This document shows, one piece after another, positions 35,734 through 45,358 of a DNA stretch of 64,000 nt (within the stretch, counting starts at the first letter, position 1; each line of letters starts with the position of its first letter). The stretch is taken from positions 36,163,755 to 36,227,754 of the forward strand of contig NC_082701.1 in the NCBI RefSeq assembly GCF_949987515.2, written 5' to 3'. Origin of the DNA: Delphinus delphis (Eukaryota; Chordata; Mammalia; Artiodactyla; Delphinidae). The notes under the pieces were generated by a model. The model was not told where the DNA came from, searched no databases, and saw only the letters and a list, made by a program, of their open reading frames with translations. Position numbers and translations under genes: made by a program.

Positions 35734-35741
35734 GCCATCTT
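35734..35741 (-). promoter_or_regulatory. YY1-like site at L1-C 5' end
   Basis: gccatctt on the plus strand (aagatggc on the element strand) 14-22 bp from the element's first base. In human L1 a YY1 site at this spot directs precise transcription initiation. Here function is inferred from position and core sequence only. Confidence 0.55.
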
Positions 35742-35763
35742 CCCCTCGTCCCCCCTGTTGGAA

Positions 35764-37147
35764 GATTTCTAATCACAGTTTTAATTTAAGTGCTTGTGAT
35801 TTGTCTGTTCATATTTTCTATTTCTTCCTGGTTCAGTCTCGGAAGGCTGTTCATTTCTAAGAATTTGCCCATTTCTTCCAAGTTGTCCATTTTATTGGCA
35901 TATATTTGCTCGTAGTAATCTCTCATAATTCTTTGTATTTCTGCAGTGACAGTTGTTACTTCCCCTTTTTCATTCCTTGTTATATTAATTTGAGTCTTCT
36001 CTCTTTTTTTCTTCATTAGTCTGGCTAACAGTTTCTCAATTTTGTTTATCTTCTCAAAGAACCAGCTTTTAGTTTTATTGATCTTTGCTCTAGTTTCCTC
36101 TGTTTCTTTTTCATTTATTTCTGATCTGAGCTTTATGATTTCTTTCCTTCTGCTAACTTTGGAGAATTTTTTGTTCTTCTTTCTCTAATTTCTTTAGGTG
36201 TAAGGTTAGGTTGTTTATTTCAGATGTTTCTTCTCTCTTAAGGTAAGATTGTATTGCTATAAACTTCCTTCTTAGAACTGCTTTGCTGCACCCCAAGGTA
36301 TTGGCTCATCTTGTTTTCATTGTCATTTGTATGTAGGTATTTTTTGATTTCCTCTTTGATTTCTTCATTGATCTCTTGGTTATTAAGTATTGTATTGTTT
36401 AGCCACCATGTGTTTGTATATTTTACAGATTTTTTCCTGTAATTGATATCTAGTCTCATAGTGTAGTGGTCAGAAAAGTTACTTGATATGATTTCAATTT
36501 TTTAAAATTTACCAAGGCTTGATTTGTGACCCAAGGTATGATCTATCCTGGAGAATGTTCTATGAGCACTTGAGAAGAAAGTGTATTCTGTTGTTTTTGG
36601 ATGGACTGTCCTATAAGTATTAATTAAGTCCACTTTTTTAATGTATTATTTAAAGCTTGTGTTTCCTTATTTATTTTCATTTTGGATGATCTGTCCATTG
36701 TTGAAAATGGGGTGTCAAAGTCCCCCACTATGTTTGTGTTACTGTCAATTTCCCCTTTTATGGATGTTAGTATTTGTTTTATGTACTGAGGAGCTCCTAT
36801 GTTGGGTTCATAAATATTTACAATTGTTATATCTCCTTCTTGGATTGATCCCTTGATCATTATGTAGTGTCCTTCTTTGTCTCTTTTAGTAGTCTGTTTT
36901 AAAGTGTATTTTGTCTGATATAAGAATTGCTACTCCAGCTTTCTTTTGATTTCCGTTTGCATGGAATATCTTTTTCCACCTCCTCACTTTCAGTCTTCAT
37001 GTGTCCCGTTCTGAAGTGGGTCTCTTGTAGACAGAATATATATGAGTCTTGTTTTTGTATACATTCAGTGGGTCTATGTCTTTTGGTTGGAGTATTTAAT
37101 CCATTTACATTTAAGGTAATTATTGATATGTATGCTCCTATTACCAT
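35764..37147 (-). pseudogene. L1-B ORF2, endonuclease part (broken)
   Basis: Starts at ATG 37147 (frame 36899-37147). The N-terminal endonuclease phrase ISIITLNVNGLNTPTKRHRP and CLQETHF, with the catalytic Glu, are visible. The frame then breaks after a decayed IPCKRKSKESW stretch. Frames at 36624-36860 (IKGSIQEGDITIVNIYEPNI) and 36238-36459 continue the domain. The frame at 35786-36016 reaches the [15 protein letters not shown] stretch just before the L1-C insertion. Confidence 0.85.
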
Positions 37148-37204
37148 TTTCTTAATTGTTTGGGGTTTGTTATTGTAGGTCTTTTCCCTCTCTTGTGTTT
37201 CCTG

Positions 37205-37743
37205 CCTAGAGAAGTTCCTTTAGCATTTGTTGTAAAGCTGGTTTGGTGGTGCTGAATTCTCTTAGCTTTTGCTTGTCTGTAAAGGTTTTAATTTCTCCAT
37301 CAAATCTGAATGAGATCCTTGCTGGGTAGAGTAATCTTGGTTGTAGGTTTTTCCTTTCATCACTTTAATATGTCCTGCCACTCCCTTCCGGCTTGGCGTG
37401 TTTCTGCTGAAATATCATCTGTTAACCTTATTGGGATTCCCCTGTATGTTATTTATTGTTTTTCCCTGCTGCTTTTAATATATTTTCTTTCTATTTAATT
37501 TTTGATAGTTTGATAAGTATGTGTCTTGGCGTGTTTCTCCTTGGATATATCCCATGTGGGACTCTCTGTGCTTCCTGGACATAATTAACTATTTCCCCAT
37601 ATTTGGTAAGTTTTCAATTATAATCTCTTCCAATATTTTCTCAGCCCCTTTCTTTTTCTCTTCTTCTTCTGGGACCCCTATAATTCAAAAGTTGTTGTGT
37701 TTAATGATGTCCCATATGCTTCTGAGACTGTCCTCAATTCTTT

Positions 37744-37790
<47 letters not shown>

Positions 37791-38123
37791 ATTCTGCTCT
37801 GCAGTAGTTATTTCCACTATTTTATCTTCCAGGTCACTTATCTGTTCTTTTGCTTCAGTTATTCTGCTATTGATCCCTTCTAGAGAATTTTTAATTTCAT
37901 TTATTGTGTTGCTCATCACTGTTTGTTTGCTCTTTAGTACTTCTAGGTCCTTGTTAAACGTTTCTTGTATTTTCTCCCTTCTATTTCCAAGTTTATGGAT
38001 CATCTTTATTATCATTATTCTGAATTCCTTTTCAGGTAGACTCCCTATTTCCTGTTCATTTGTTTGGTCTGGTGGGTTTTTACCTTGCTCCTTCATCTGC
38101 TGTGTGTTTCTCTGACTACTCAT
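37205..38123 (-). pseudogene. L1-B ORF1, broken by a T40 expansion and frameshifts
   Basis: ATG at 38123. The N terminus and coiled coil read through to residue ~110 (SLPEKEFRIMIIKMIHKLGN, ITEAKEQISDLEDKIVEITT), then the frame enters an oligo-lysine run. That run is coded by the 40-base T homopolymer at 37746-37785 and destroys the frame before the RRM. The remaining RRM and C-terminal domain (37205-37740) are recognisable only in pieces. Confidence 0.85.
37746..37785. repeat. T40 homopolymer inside L1-B ORF1
   Basis: Forty consecutive T. The corresponding place in L1-C ORF1 reads 'cattcttttttctttattct', with only six T, so the run has expanded after insertion or its length is an assembly estimate. 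Confidence 0.95.
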
Positions 38124-40159
38124 TTTGCTTAACTTGCCGTGTTTGGGGTCTGCTTTTTGCTGGCTGTTCGTTTGTAGTTCCCATTGTTTTTGGTGTCTGC
38201 CCCTAGGGTCTCAGGTTATTTCAGTGGGTTGTGTAGGCTTTCTGGTGGAGGGGTCTAGTGCCTGTGTTCTGGTGGTTGAGGCTGGATTTTGTCTATCTGG
38301 TGGGCAGGTTCTCTTCTAGTGTGTAATGGGGTGTCTGTGGCCTTATTATGATTTTAGGCAGCCTCTCTGCTAACGGCTGGGGTTGTGTTCCTCTCTTGCT
38401 AGTTGTTTGGCATAGGGTATCCAGCACTGGAGCTTGCTGGTCATTGAATGGAAATGAGTCTTGGTGTTGAGATGGAAATCTCTGGGAGATATTTGCCATT
38501 TGATATTATGTGGAACTGGGAGGTCTCTTGGGGACCAGTGTGCTGAAGTAGGCTCTCCCACCTCAGAGGCACAGCCCTGAAGCCTGGCTGGAGCACGAAG
38601 AGCCTATCATCAACACTGCTCAGAATAAAAGGGAGGAAGGAAAGAAAGAAAGAAACAATAAAATAAAGTTATTAAAATAAAAATAATATTTTAAAAAATA
38701 TGTAAAAGTAATAAAACAAAAAAGAAAGGAAGAAAGAAGAGAGCAACCAAAGCATAAAACAAATACACCAATGATAACGGGTGCTAAAAACCATACCAAA
38801 AAAAAAAAACAAAAACAGACAGACAGAACCCTAGGACATAGGGTAAAAGCAAGCTATACAGACAAAATCACACACAGAAGCATACATATACACACTCAGA
38901 AATAGAGAAAAAGAGAAAATAAAAATAGGTATATCGTTTCTCCCAAAGGCCACCTCCTCAATTTGGGATGATTTGCTGTCTATTCAGGTATTCCACAGAT
39001 ATAGGGTACATCAGGTTGATTGTAGAGATTTAATCCACTGCTCCTGAGACTGCTGGGAGAGATTTCCCTTTCCATTGTTTATTCGCACACCTCCTGTGGT
39101 TCAGCTTTAGAGTTGGTCTTGCCCCTGCATGTAGTTCGCCTAAGGGCGTCTGTTCTTCGCTCAGACAGGACGGGGTTAATGGAGCAGCTGACTTGGGGGT
39201 TCTGGCTCACTCAGGCCAGGGGGAGGGAGAAGTACAGAGTTCAGGGTGAGTCTGCAGTGGCAGAGGCTGGCGTGACGTTGCTCCAGCCTGAGCTGCACCA
39301 GTGTTCTCCCGGGGAATTTGTCCCTGGATCATGGGACCCAGGCAGTGGCACGCTGCACAGGCTCATGGGAGAGGCTGTGTGGACAGTGACCTGTGCTTGA
39401 ACACAGGTTTCTTGGTGGCTGCAGCAGCGAATTTAACGTCTCATGCCCGTCTCTGGTGTCCATGCTGATAGCCGTGGCTCGCGCCCATCTCTGGATCTCA
39501 TTTAAGCGGCACTCTTAATTCCCTCTCCCTGCACACCAGGAAACAAAGAGGGAAGAAAAAGTCTCTTGCCTCTTTGGCAGCTCCAGACTTTTTCCCGGAC
39601 TCCCTCCCAGCTAGCTGTGGTGCATAGCCTGCTTCAGGCTGTGTTCATGCAGCCAACGCTAGTCCTCTCCCTGGGATCCGATTTCCGAAGTCCAAGCCTC
39701 AGCTCCCAGCTCCCATTCGCCCCGGCGGGTGAGCAGACAAACCTCTCGGGGTGGGGAGTGCTGGTCGGCACTGAACCTCTGTGCAGGAACCTCTCCACTT
39801 TGCCCTCTTCACCCTTGTTGCTGCGCTCTCCTCCATGGCTCTGAAGCTTCCCCTCTCCACCACCCCCAGTCTCTGCCCACGAAGGGGCTTTCTAATGTGT
39901 GGAAATCTTTCCTCCTTCACAGTTCCATCCCACTGTTGCAGGTCCCATCCCTACTCTTTTGTCTCTGTTTTTTTCTTTTTTCTTTTGCCCTACCCAAGTA
40001 AGTGGGGAGTTTCTTGCCTTTTGGGAAGTCTGAGGTCTTCTGCCAGTGTTCAGTAGGTGTTCTGTGGGAGTTGTTCCACATGTAGATGTATTTCTGATGC
40101 ATTTGTGGGGAGGAAGATGATCTCCATGTCTTACTCTTCTGCCATCTTGAAGCTCCTCC
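38124..40159 (-). mobile_element. L1-B 5' UTR
   Basis: Collinear with the 5' UTRs of L1-C, L1-D and L1-E, with an A-rich/GAAA-poor section (38630-38900) next to ORF1 and a GC-rich promoter-proximal section (39100-39930). It has no duplicated block, so the duplication in L1-C is specific to that copy. Confidence 0.85.
40141..40148 (-). promoter_or_regulatory. YY1-like site at L1-B 5' end
   Basis: gccatctt, i.e. aagatggc on the element strand, 12-19 bp inside the 5' end. It faces the matching site of L1-D at 40215-40222. Confidence 0.55.
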
Positions 40160-40169
40160 TGGCCATCTC
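40160..40169. repeat. Right target-site duplication of L1-B
   Basis: tggccatctc, identical to 25308-25317. Confidence 0.8.
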
Positions 40170-40214
40170 ATTTAAATTTTATCTTCTTAATAATTCTATA
40201 CTGGGGACGAGCTT

Positions 40215-40222
40215 CAAGATGG
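40215..40222 (+). promoter_or_regulatory. YY1-like site at L1-D 5' end
   Basis: caagatgg, 12-20 bp from the first base of the element. The core is aagatgg, followed by t in place of the usual c. Confidence 0.5.
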
Positions 40223-42273
40223 TGGAAGAGCAAGATGTGGAGATCACCTTCCTCCCCACATATATATCAGAAATACATCTACATGTGGAACAACCACTAC
40301 TGAACATATACTGAATGCTGGCAGAACTCAGACCTCGCAAAAAGCAAGAAACTCCCCACGTACCTGGGTAGGGCAAAATAAAAAACAAAAAACAGACAAA
40401 AGTATAAGGATGAGACTGCACCAGTGGGATGGAGCTGTGAAGGAGGAAAGGTTTCCACACACTAGGAAGCCCCTTCGTGGGCAGAGACTGTGGGTGGCAG
40501 AGAGAGGAAAGTTCAGAGCCATGGAGGAGAGCACAGCAACAGGGGTGCAGAGGGCAAAGCAGAGAGTTTTTCACACAGAGGATCAGTGCCAGCCAGCACT
40601 CACCAGCCTGAGAGGCTTGTCTGCTCACCCATCGGAGAGGATTGGGGCTGGGAGGTGAGGCTTGGGCTTCGGAAGTCAGATCCCAGGGATAGGACTGGGG
40701 TTGGCTGCGTGAACACAGCCTGAAGGGGGCTAGTGTGCCACAGCTAGCCGGGAGTGTGTCTGGGAAAAAGTCTGGAACTGCTGAAGTGGCAAGAGACTTT
40801 TTCTTGCCTCTTTGTTTTGTGGTGCACAAGGAGAGGTGATTAAGAGTGCTGCCTAAATGAGCTCCAGAGATGGGTGTGAGCCACAGCTATCAGGGCGGAT
40901 ACCAGAGACGGGCGTGAGATGCAAAGGCAGCTGCTTAAGCCACCAAGAAGCCTATGTGCAAGCACAGGTCAGTATCCACACCTCTTCTCCTGGGAGCCTG
41001 TGCAACCAGCCACTTCCAGGATCACATTATCCAGGGACAATCTTCCTGGGAGAGTACATGGTGCACCTCAGGCTGTTGCAACTTCACGCCAGCCTCTGCC
41101 ACCCGGAGCCTTTCCCAGCCCCACATTCCATAACCCTCCCTCTCCCCCCGCTGAGTGAGACAGAGACCCCTAATCAGCTGCTACTTTAACCCGGTCCTGT
41201 CTCAGTTGGGAACAGACGCCCTGAGGTGACCAACATGAAAAAGTGGGGCCAAATCCAAAGCTGAACCATGGGAGCTGTGCAAACAGAGAAAAGAATGGGA
41301 AATCTCTCCCAGCAGCCTGAGGAGCAGTGGATTAGATCACCACGATCAACTTGAGGTATGCTGCATCTGTGGAATACCTGAATAGATAATGAATCTTCCC
41401 AAATTGAGGAGGTGGACTTTGGGAGCAAAGATATATATTTTTTTTCTTTTTTCTCTTTTTTGACTGTGTATTTGTATGCTTCTGTGTTTAATTATGTCTG
41501 TATAGCTTTGCTTTTACCATTTGTCCTAGGGTTTTGTCTGTCTATCTTTTTTTTTTTTAATAAAGGTTTTAGCGTTTGTTATCATTGGTGGATGTGTCTT
41601 TTGTTTTGGTTGCTCTCTTCTTTGCTTTTTTCTTTTAATTACTTTTTAAAATTTTAAAAAATTTTTAATAAATATTTTTTATTTCAATAACTTTATTCTA
41701 TTTTATTTTATTATTTTGACTTTCTTTCCTTTTTTCTCCCTTTTATTCTGAGCCATGTGGACAACAGGCTCTTAGTGCTGTGGTCGGGTACCATGCCTGT
41801 GCCTCTGAGGTGGGAGAACCAAGTTCAGGACATTGGTCCAACAAAGACCTCCCAACTCCAAAGACCTCCCAACCTCCCACCAAGTAATATAAAATGGCAA
41901 AAATCTCCCAGTGATCTCCATCTCAATGCCAAGGCCCAGCTCCACTCAATGACCAGAAAGCTACAGTGATCAACATTCTATGCAAAACAACTAGCAAAAC
42001 AGGAGCACAACCCCACCCAGTAGCAGAGAGGCTGCCTAAAATCATAATAAGGTCACAGACACCCCAAAACACACCACCAGACGTGGACCTGCCCACCAGA
42101 AAGACAAGATCGAGCCTCATCCACCAGAACACAGGCATTAGTCCCCTCCACCAGGAAGCCTACACAACCCACTGAACCAACTTTAGCCACTGGGGACAGA
42201 CACCAAAAAAACCCGGGAACTACAAACCTGCAGCCTGTGAAAAGGAGACCCCAAACACAGTAACTTAAGCAAA

Positions 42274-43215
42274 CTGAGAAGACAGAGAAACACACAGCAG
42301 ATGAAGGAGGAAGGTAAAAACCAACCAGACCAAACAAATGAAGAGGAAATAGGCAGTCTACCTGAAAAAGAATTCAGAATAATGAGAGTAAAGATGATTC
42401 AAAATCTTGGAAATAGAAGGGAAAAAATACAAGAAATGTTTATCAGGGAACTAGAGGAACTAAAGAACAAGCAAACAATGATGAACAACAAAATAAATGA
42501 AGTTAAAAATTCTCTAGAAGGAATCAAAAGTGGAATAACTGAGGCAGAAGAACGTGTAAGTGACATAGAAGATAAAATACTGGAAATAACTACTTCAGAG
42601 CATAATAAAGAAAAAAGAATGAAAATAATTGAGAACAGTTGCAGAGATCTCTGGGACAACATTAAACACACCAACATTAGAATTATAGGGGACCCAGAAG
42701 AAGAAGAGAAAAAGAAAGGGACTGAGAAAATATTTAACGAGATTATGGTTGAAAACTTCCTTAATATGGGAAAGGAAATAATTAATAATGTCCAGGAAGC
42801 ACAGAGAGTCATATACAAGATATATCCAAGGAGAGACATGCCAAGACACATATTAATCAACTATCAAAAATTACATACAAAGAAAAAATATTAAAAGCAG
42901 CAATTAAAAATATTAAAAGGGGAATGGAAAAAATAACATACAAGGGTATCCCCAATAAGTTAACAGCTGATCTTTCAGCAGAAGCTCTGCAAACCAGAAG
43001 GGAGTGGCAGGACATATTTAAACTTATGAAAGGGAAAAACCTACAACCAAGATTACTCTACCCAGCAAGGATCTCAGTCAGATTTGACCGAGAAATTAAA
43101 ACCTTTACAGACAAGCAAAATCTAAGAGAATTCAAGACCATCATACCAGCTTTTCAACAAATGATAAAGGGATTTCTCAGGCAGGAAACACAAGAAAAGG
43201 AAAAGACCTACAATA
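42274..43215 (+). pseudogene. L1-D ORF1, start codon lost and frameshifted
   Basis: By alignment with the intact L1-C ORF1 the start codon should be at 42274, but it is CTG (reading LRRQRNTQQ in place of MRRQKNTQQ); the next in-frame ATG is at 42301. The frame then runs through the coiled coil and RRM (SLPEKEFRIMRVKMIQNLGN, NIRIIGDPEEEEKKKGTEK) to a stop at 42894. A frameshift near 42860 separates it from the C-terminal domain, which is open at 42924-43265 (LTADLSAEALQTRREWQD, LLYPARISVRFDREIK). The usual TAG stop is missing, so that frame reads on into the inter-ORF spacer. Confidence 0.88.
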
Positions 43216-43237
43216 ACGAACCAAAAAAATTAAGAAA

Positions 43238-43503
43238 ATGGGAACAGGAACATGCATATCAATAATTACCTGAAATGTAAATGCATTAAAGTCTCCAATG
43301 AAAGATGTAGACTGGCTGAATGGATACAGAAACAAGACCCATATATATGCTGTCTGCAAGAGACCCACTTCAGACCTAAGGACACATACAGACTGAAAGT
43401 GAGGGGATGGAAAAAGATATTCCATGCAAATGCAAATCAAAAGAGAGCTGGAGTAGCATTTCTTATATCACACAAAACAAACTTTAAACAAAGATTATTA
43501 CAA
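43238..43503 (+). pseudogene. L1-D ORF2 start (endonuclease N terminus), broken
   Basis: The ORF2 ATG at 43238 is followed by a stop after 11 codons, caused by a 1-bp loss relative to L1-C. Another frame then reads WIQKQDPYICCLQETHFRPK, including the catalytic Glu. It runs without a stop into the 5' UTR of L1-E, giving a 123-codon chimeric frame (43252-43623). Confidence 0.85.
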
Positions 43504-43516
43504 GAGAGGACGAAGG

Positions 43517-43525
43517 GAAGATGGC
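43517..43525 (+). promoter_or_regulatory. YY1-like site at L1-E 5' end
   Basis: gaagatggc, 13-21 bp from the element start, as in L1-C. Confidence 0.55.
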
Positions 43526-44934
43526 AGAAGATTAAGACACAGAGATCACCTTCCTCCCCACAGATACACCAGAAATACATCTACACATGGAACAACTACT
43601 ACAGAACACCTACTGAATGCTGACAGAAGACCTCAGACCTCCCAAAAGGCAAGAAGCTCCCCACGTACCTGGGTAGGGCAAAAGAAATAAAGAATAAACA
43701 GAGACAAAAGGATAGGGAAGGGACCTGCACCAGTGGGAGGGAGCTGTGAAGGAGGAAAGGTTTCTACACACTAGGAAGCCCCTTCATGGGCGGAGACTGC
43801 GGGTTGTGGAGGGGGAAAGCTTTGGAGCCGCGGAGGAGAGCACAGCAACAGGGGATCGGAGGGCAATTTGGAGAGATACCCACACAGAAGATCGGTGCCG
43901 ACCTGAACTCACCAGCCCAAGAGGCTTCTCTGCTCACCTGCCGGGGCAGGCGGGGCTGGGAGCTGAGGCTCGGGCTTTAGTCGGAGCGCAGAGAGAGGAC
44001 TGGGGTTGGCAGCATAAACACAGCCTGCAGGGTGTTAGTGCAACACGGCTAGCCGGGAGGGAGTCCGGGGGGAAAAGTCTGGACCTGCCAAAGAGGCAAA
44101 AGACTTTTTCATCCCTCTTTGTTCCCTGGTGTGCGAGGAGAGGGGATTAAGAAAGCTGCTTAAAGGAGCGCCACAGATGGGTGCGAGGCACGGCTAAAAG
44201 TGCGGACCACAGAGACGGGCATGAGACACTAAGGCTGCTGCTGCTGCCACCAAGAAGCTTGTGTATGAGCACAGGTCACTATCCACACCCCCCTTCCGGG
44301 TAGCCTGTGCAGCCCTCCACTGCTACAGGATCCAGGGACAACTTCCCTGGGAGAACGCACGGTGCGCCTCAGGCTGGTGCAACGTCACGCTGGCCTCGGC
44401 CACCGCAGGATCACCCCGTACTCTGTGCCCCTCCCTCCCCCCCGGCCTGAGTGAGCCAGAGTCCCCGAAGCTGCTGCTCCTTTAACCCCATCCTGTCTGA
44501 GCGAAGAAGGGATGTCCTCCAGTGACCTACACACAGAGGCAGGACCAAATCCAAAGATGAGCCCCTGGGAGCTGTGAGAACAAAGAAGAGAAAGGGAAAT
44601 CTATCCCAACAGCCTCAGAAGCAGCAGATTAAATCTCCACAATAAACTTGATGTATGCTGCAACTGTGGAATACGTGAATAGACAACGAATCATTCCAAA
44701 TTGAGGAGGTGGACTTTGAGAGCAAGATTTATGATTTTTCCCCCTTTTCCTTTTTTTGTGAGTGTGTATGTATATGCTTCTGTGTGAGATTTTGTCTCTA
44801 TAGCTTTGCTTCCACCATTTGTCCTAAGATCTATCCATCCATTTTTCTTTGTTTTTTTAAAAATTTTTTTCTTAATAATTGTTTTTATTTTAATAACTTT
44901 ATTATATTCTTTCTTACTTTATTTTATTTTACTT

Positions 44935-45114
44935 TATCTTCTTTCTTTCTTTTTTTCTTCCTTCCCTCCTTCCTTCCTTCTTTCCTCCCTCCCTCCTTCT
45001 CTCCCTCCTTTCTTCCTTCCTTTCTTTCTTTCTTTCTCTTTCTTTCTTTCTTTTTTCTTCCTTCCTTCCTTCCTTCTTTCCCCCTCCCTCCTTCTCTCCC
45101 TCCTTTCTTCCTTC

Positions 45115-45172
<58 letters not shown>

Positions 45173-45175
45173 ACT
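44935..45175. repeat. CT-rich tract with internal duplication in L1-E
   Basis: Almost pure pyrimidine strand of CTTT, CCTT and CCCT units. A sub-block (ccttccttctttcc...ctctccctcctttcttcctt) occurs near 44957-45030 and again near 45060-45120. It ends in about 14 perfect CTTT units. The 169- and 125-codon hydrophobic frames here are artefacts of it. Confidence 0.93.
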
Positions 45176-45317
45176 TCTACTAATTCTTTCTTTCTACTTT
45201 TTCTCCCTTTTATTCTGAGCCGTGTGAATTAAAGGCTCTTGGTACTGCAGCCAAGAGTCAGTGCTGTGCCTCTGAGGTGGGAGAGCCAACTTCAGGACAC
45301 TGGTCAACAAGAGACCT

Positions 45318-45358
45318 CCTGGTCAACCTAAGATATATCCTGGTCAACCTAAGATATA
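45318..45358. repeat. Two-copy 21-bp tandem repeat at the L1-E breakpoint
   Basis: cctggtcaacctaagatata at 45318-45337 and again at 45339-45358. The core ctggtcaac also occurs just upstream in L1-E (about 45299-45307). Confidence 0.9.

Larger units (their letters stand above)
28156..35755 (-). mobile_element. L1-C: full-length L1 nested in L1-B
   Basis: Complete minus-strand L1 of ~7.6 kb: poly(T) (28156-28164), 3' UTR (to about 28600), ORF2 (about 28620-32343), short inter-ORF spacer, intact ORF1 (32402-33295), long 5' UTR (33296-35755). The 5' UTR ends in the typical gaagatggcagaag start (inverted, near 35727-35741). It is flanked by tgttggaa at 28148-28155 and 35756-35763, both within L1-B ORF2. 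The extra length comes from a duplicated ~320-bp 5' UTR segment. It is the best preserved L1 in the window. Confidence 0.93.
33296..35755 (-). mobile_element. L1-C 5' UTR with duplicated segment
   Basis: About 2.46 kb: an A-rich/purine tract region next to ORF1, then GC-rich promoter-proximal sequence up to the YY1-like site near the 5' end. Between 33840 and 34573 a block of about 320 bp occurs twice in tandem. The promoter-proximal part (34700-35560) is stop-poor on both strands. Confidence 0.85.
35764..40159 (-). mobile_element. L1-B, 5' half (ORF2 start, ORF1, 5' UTR)
   Basis: Continues L1-B ORF2 from the point interrupted by L1-C. It holds the endonuclease region (36238-37147), ORF1 (about 37205-38123) and the 5' UTR (38124-40159). 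The element ends in the inverted agcttcaagatggcagaag start. The right target duplication tggccatctc follows at 40160-40169. Confidence 0.92.
40203..43503 (+). mobile_element. L1-D: L1 with complete 5' end, cut off inside ORF2
   Basis: Begins ggggacgagcttcaagatgg at 40203. It carries the same type of 5' UTR as L1-B/C (40203-42273), ORF1 (42274 to about 43215) and the first ~260 bp of ORF2, and ends where L1-E starts. No 3' UTR or poly(A) is found, and no second target duplication can be seen. Only 43 bp of non-L1 DNA (including the L1-B duplication) separates it from the oppositely oriented L1-B. Confidence 0.9.
43504..45321 (+). mobile_element. L1-E: 5' UTR of a further L1, truncated on its 3' side
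   Basis: Starts gaggacgaagggaagatggc next to L1-D ORF2. It matches the L1-C 5' UTR through the GC-rich part, the AT-rich part and a long CT tract to 'gccaacttcaggacactggt'. Homology stops at about 45321, before ORF1. A 5'-complete, 3'-lacking L1 is not what target-primed reverse transcription yields, so a later deletion is inferred. Confidence 0.88.

Noticed and set aside
44709..45218. 169- and 125-codon Phe/Leu/Ser/Pro-rich frames
   Set aside because: Products of the CTTT/CCTT tract in the L1-E 5' UTR; open in overlapping frames by composition.
45318..45358. Direct repeat considered as a CRISPR-like or satellite unit
   Set aside because: Only two 20-bp copies with one spacer base, at a rearrangement breakpoint in a mammalian genome.
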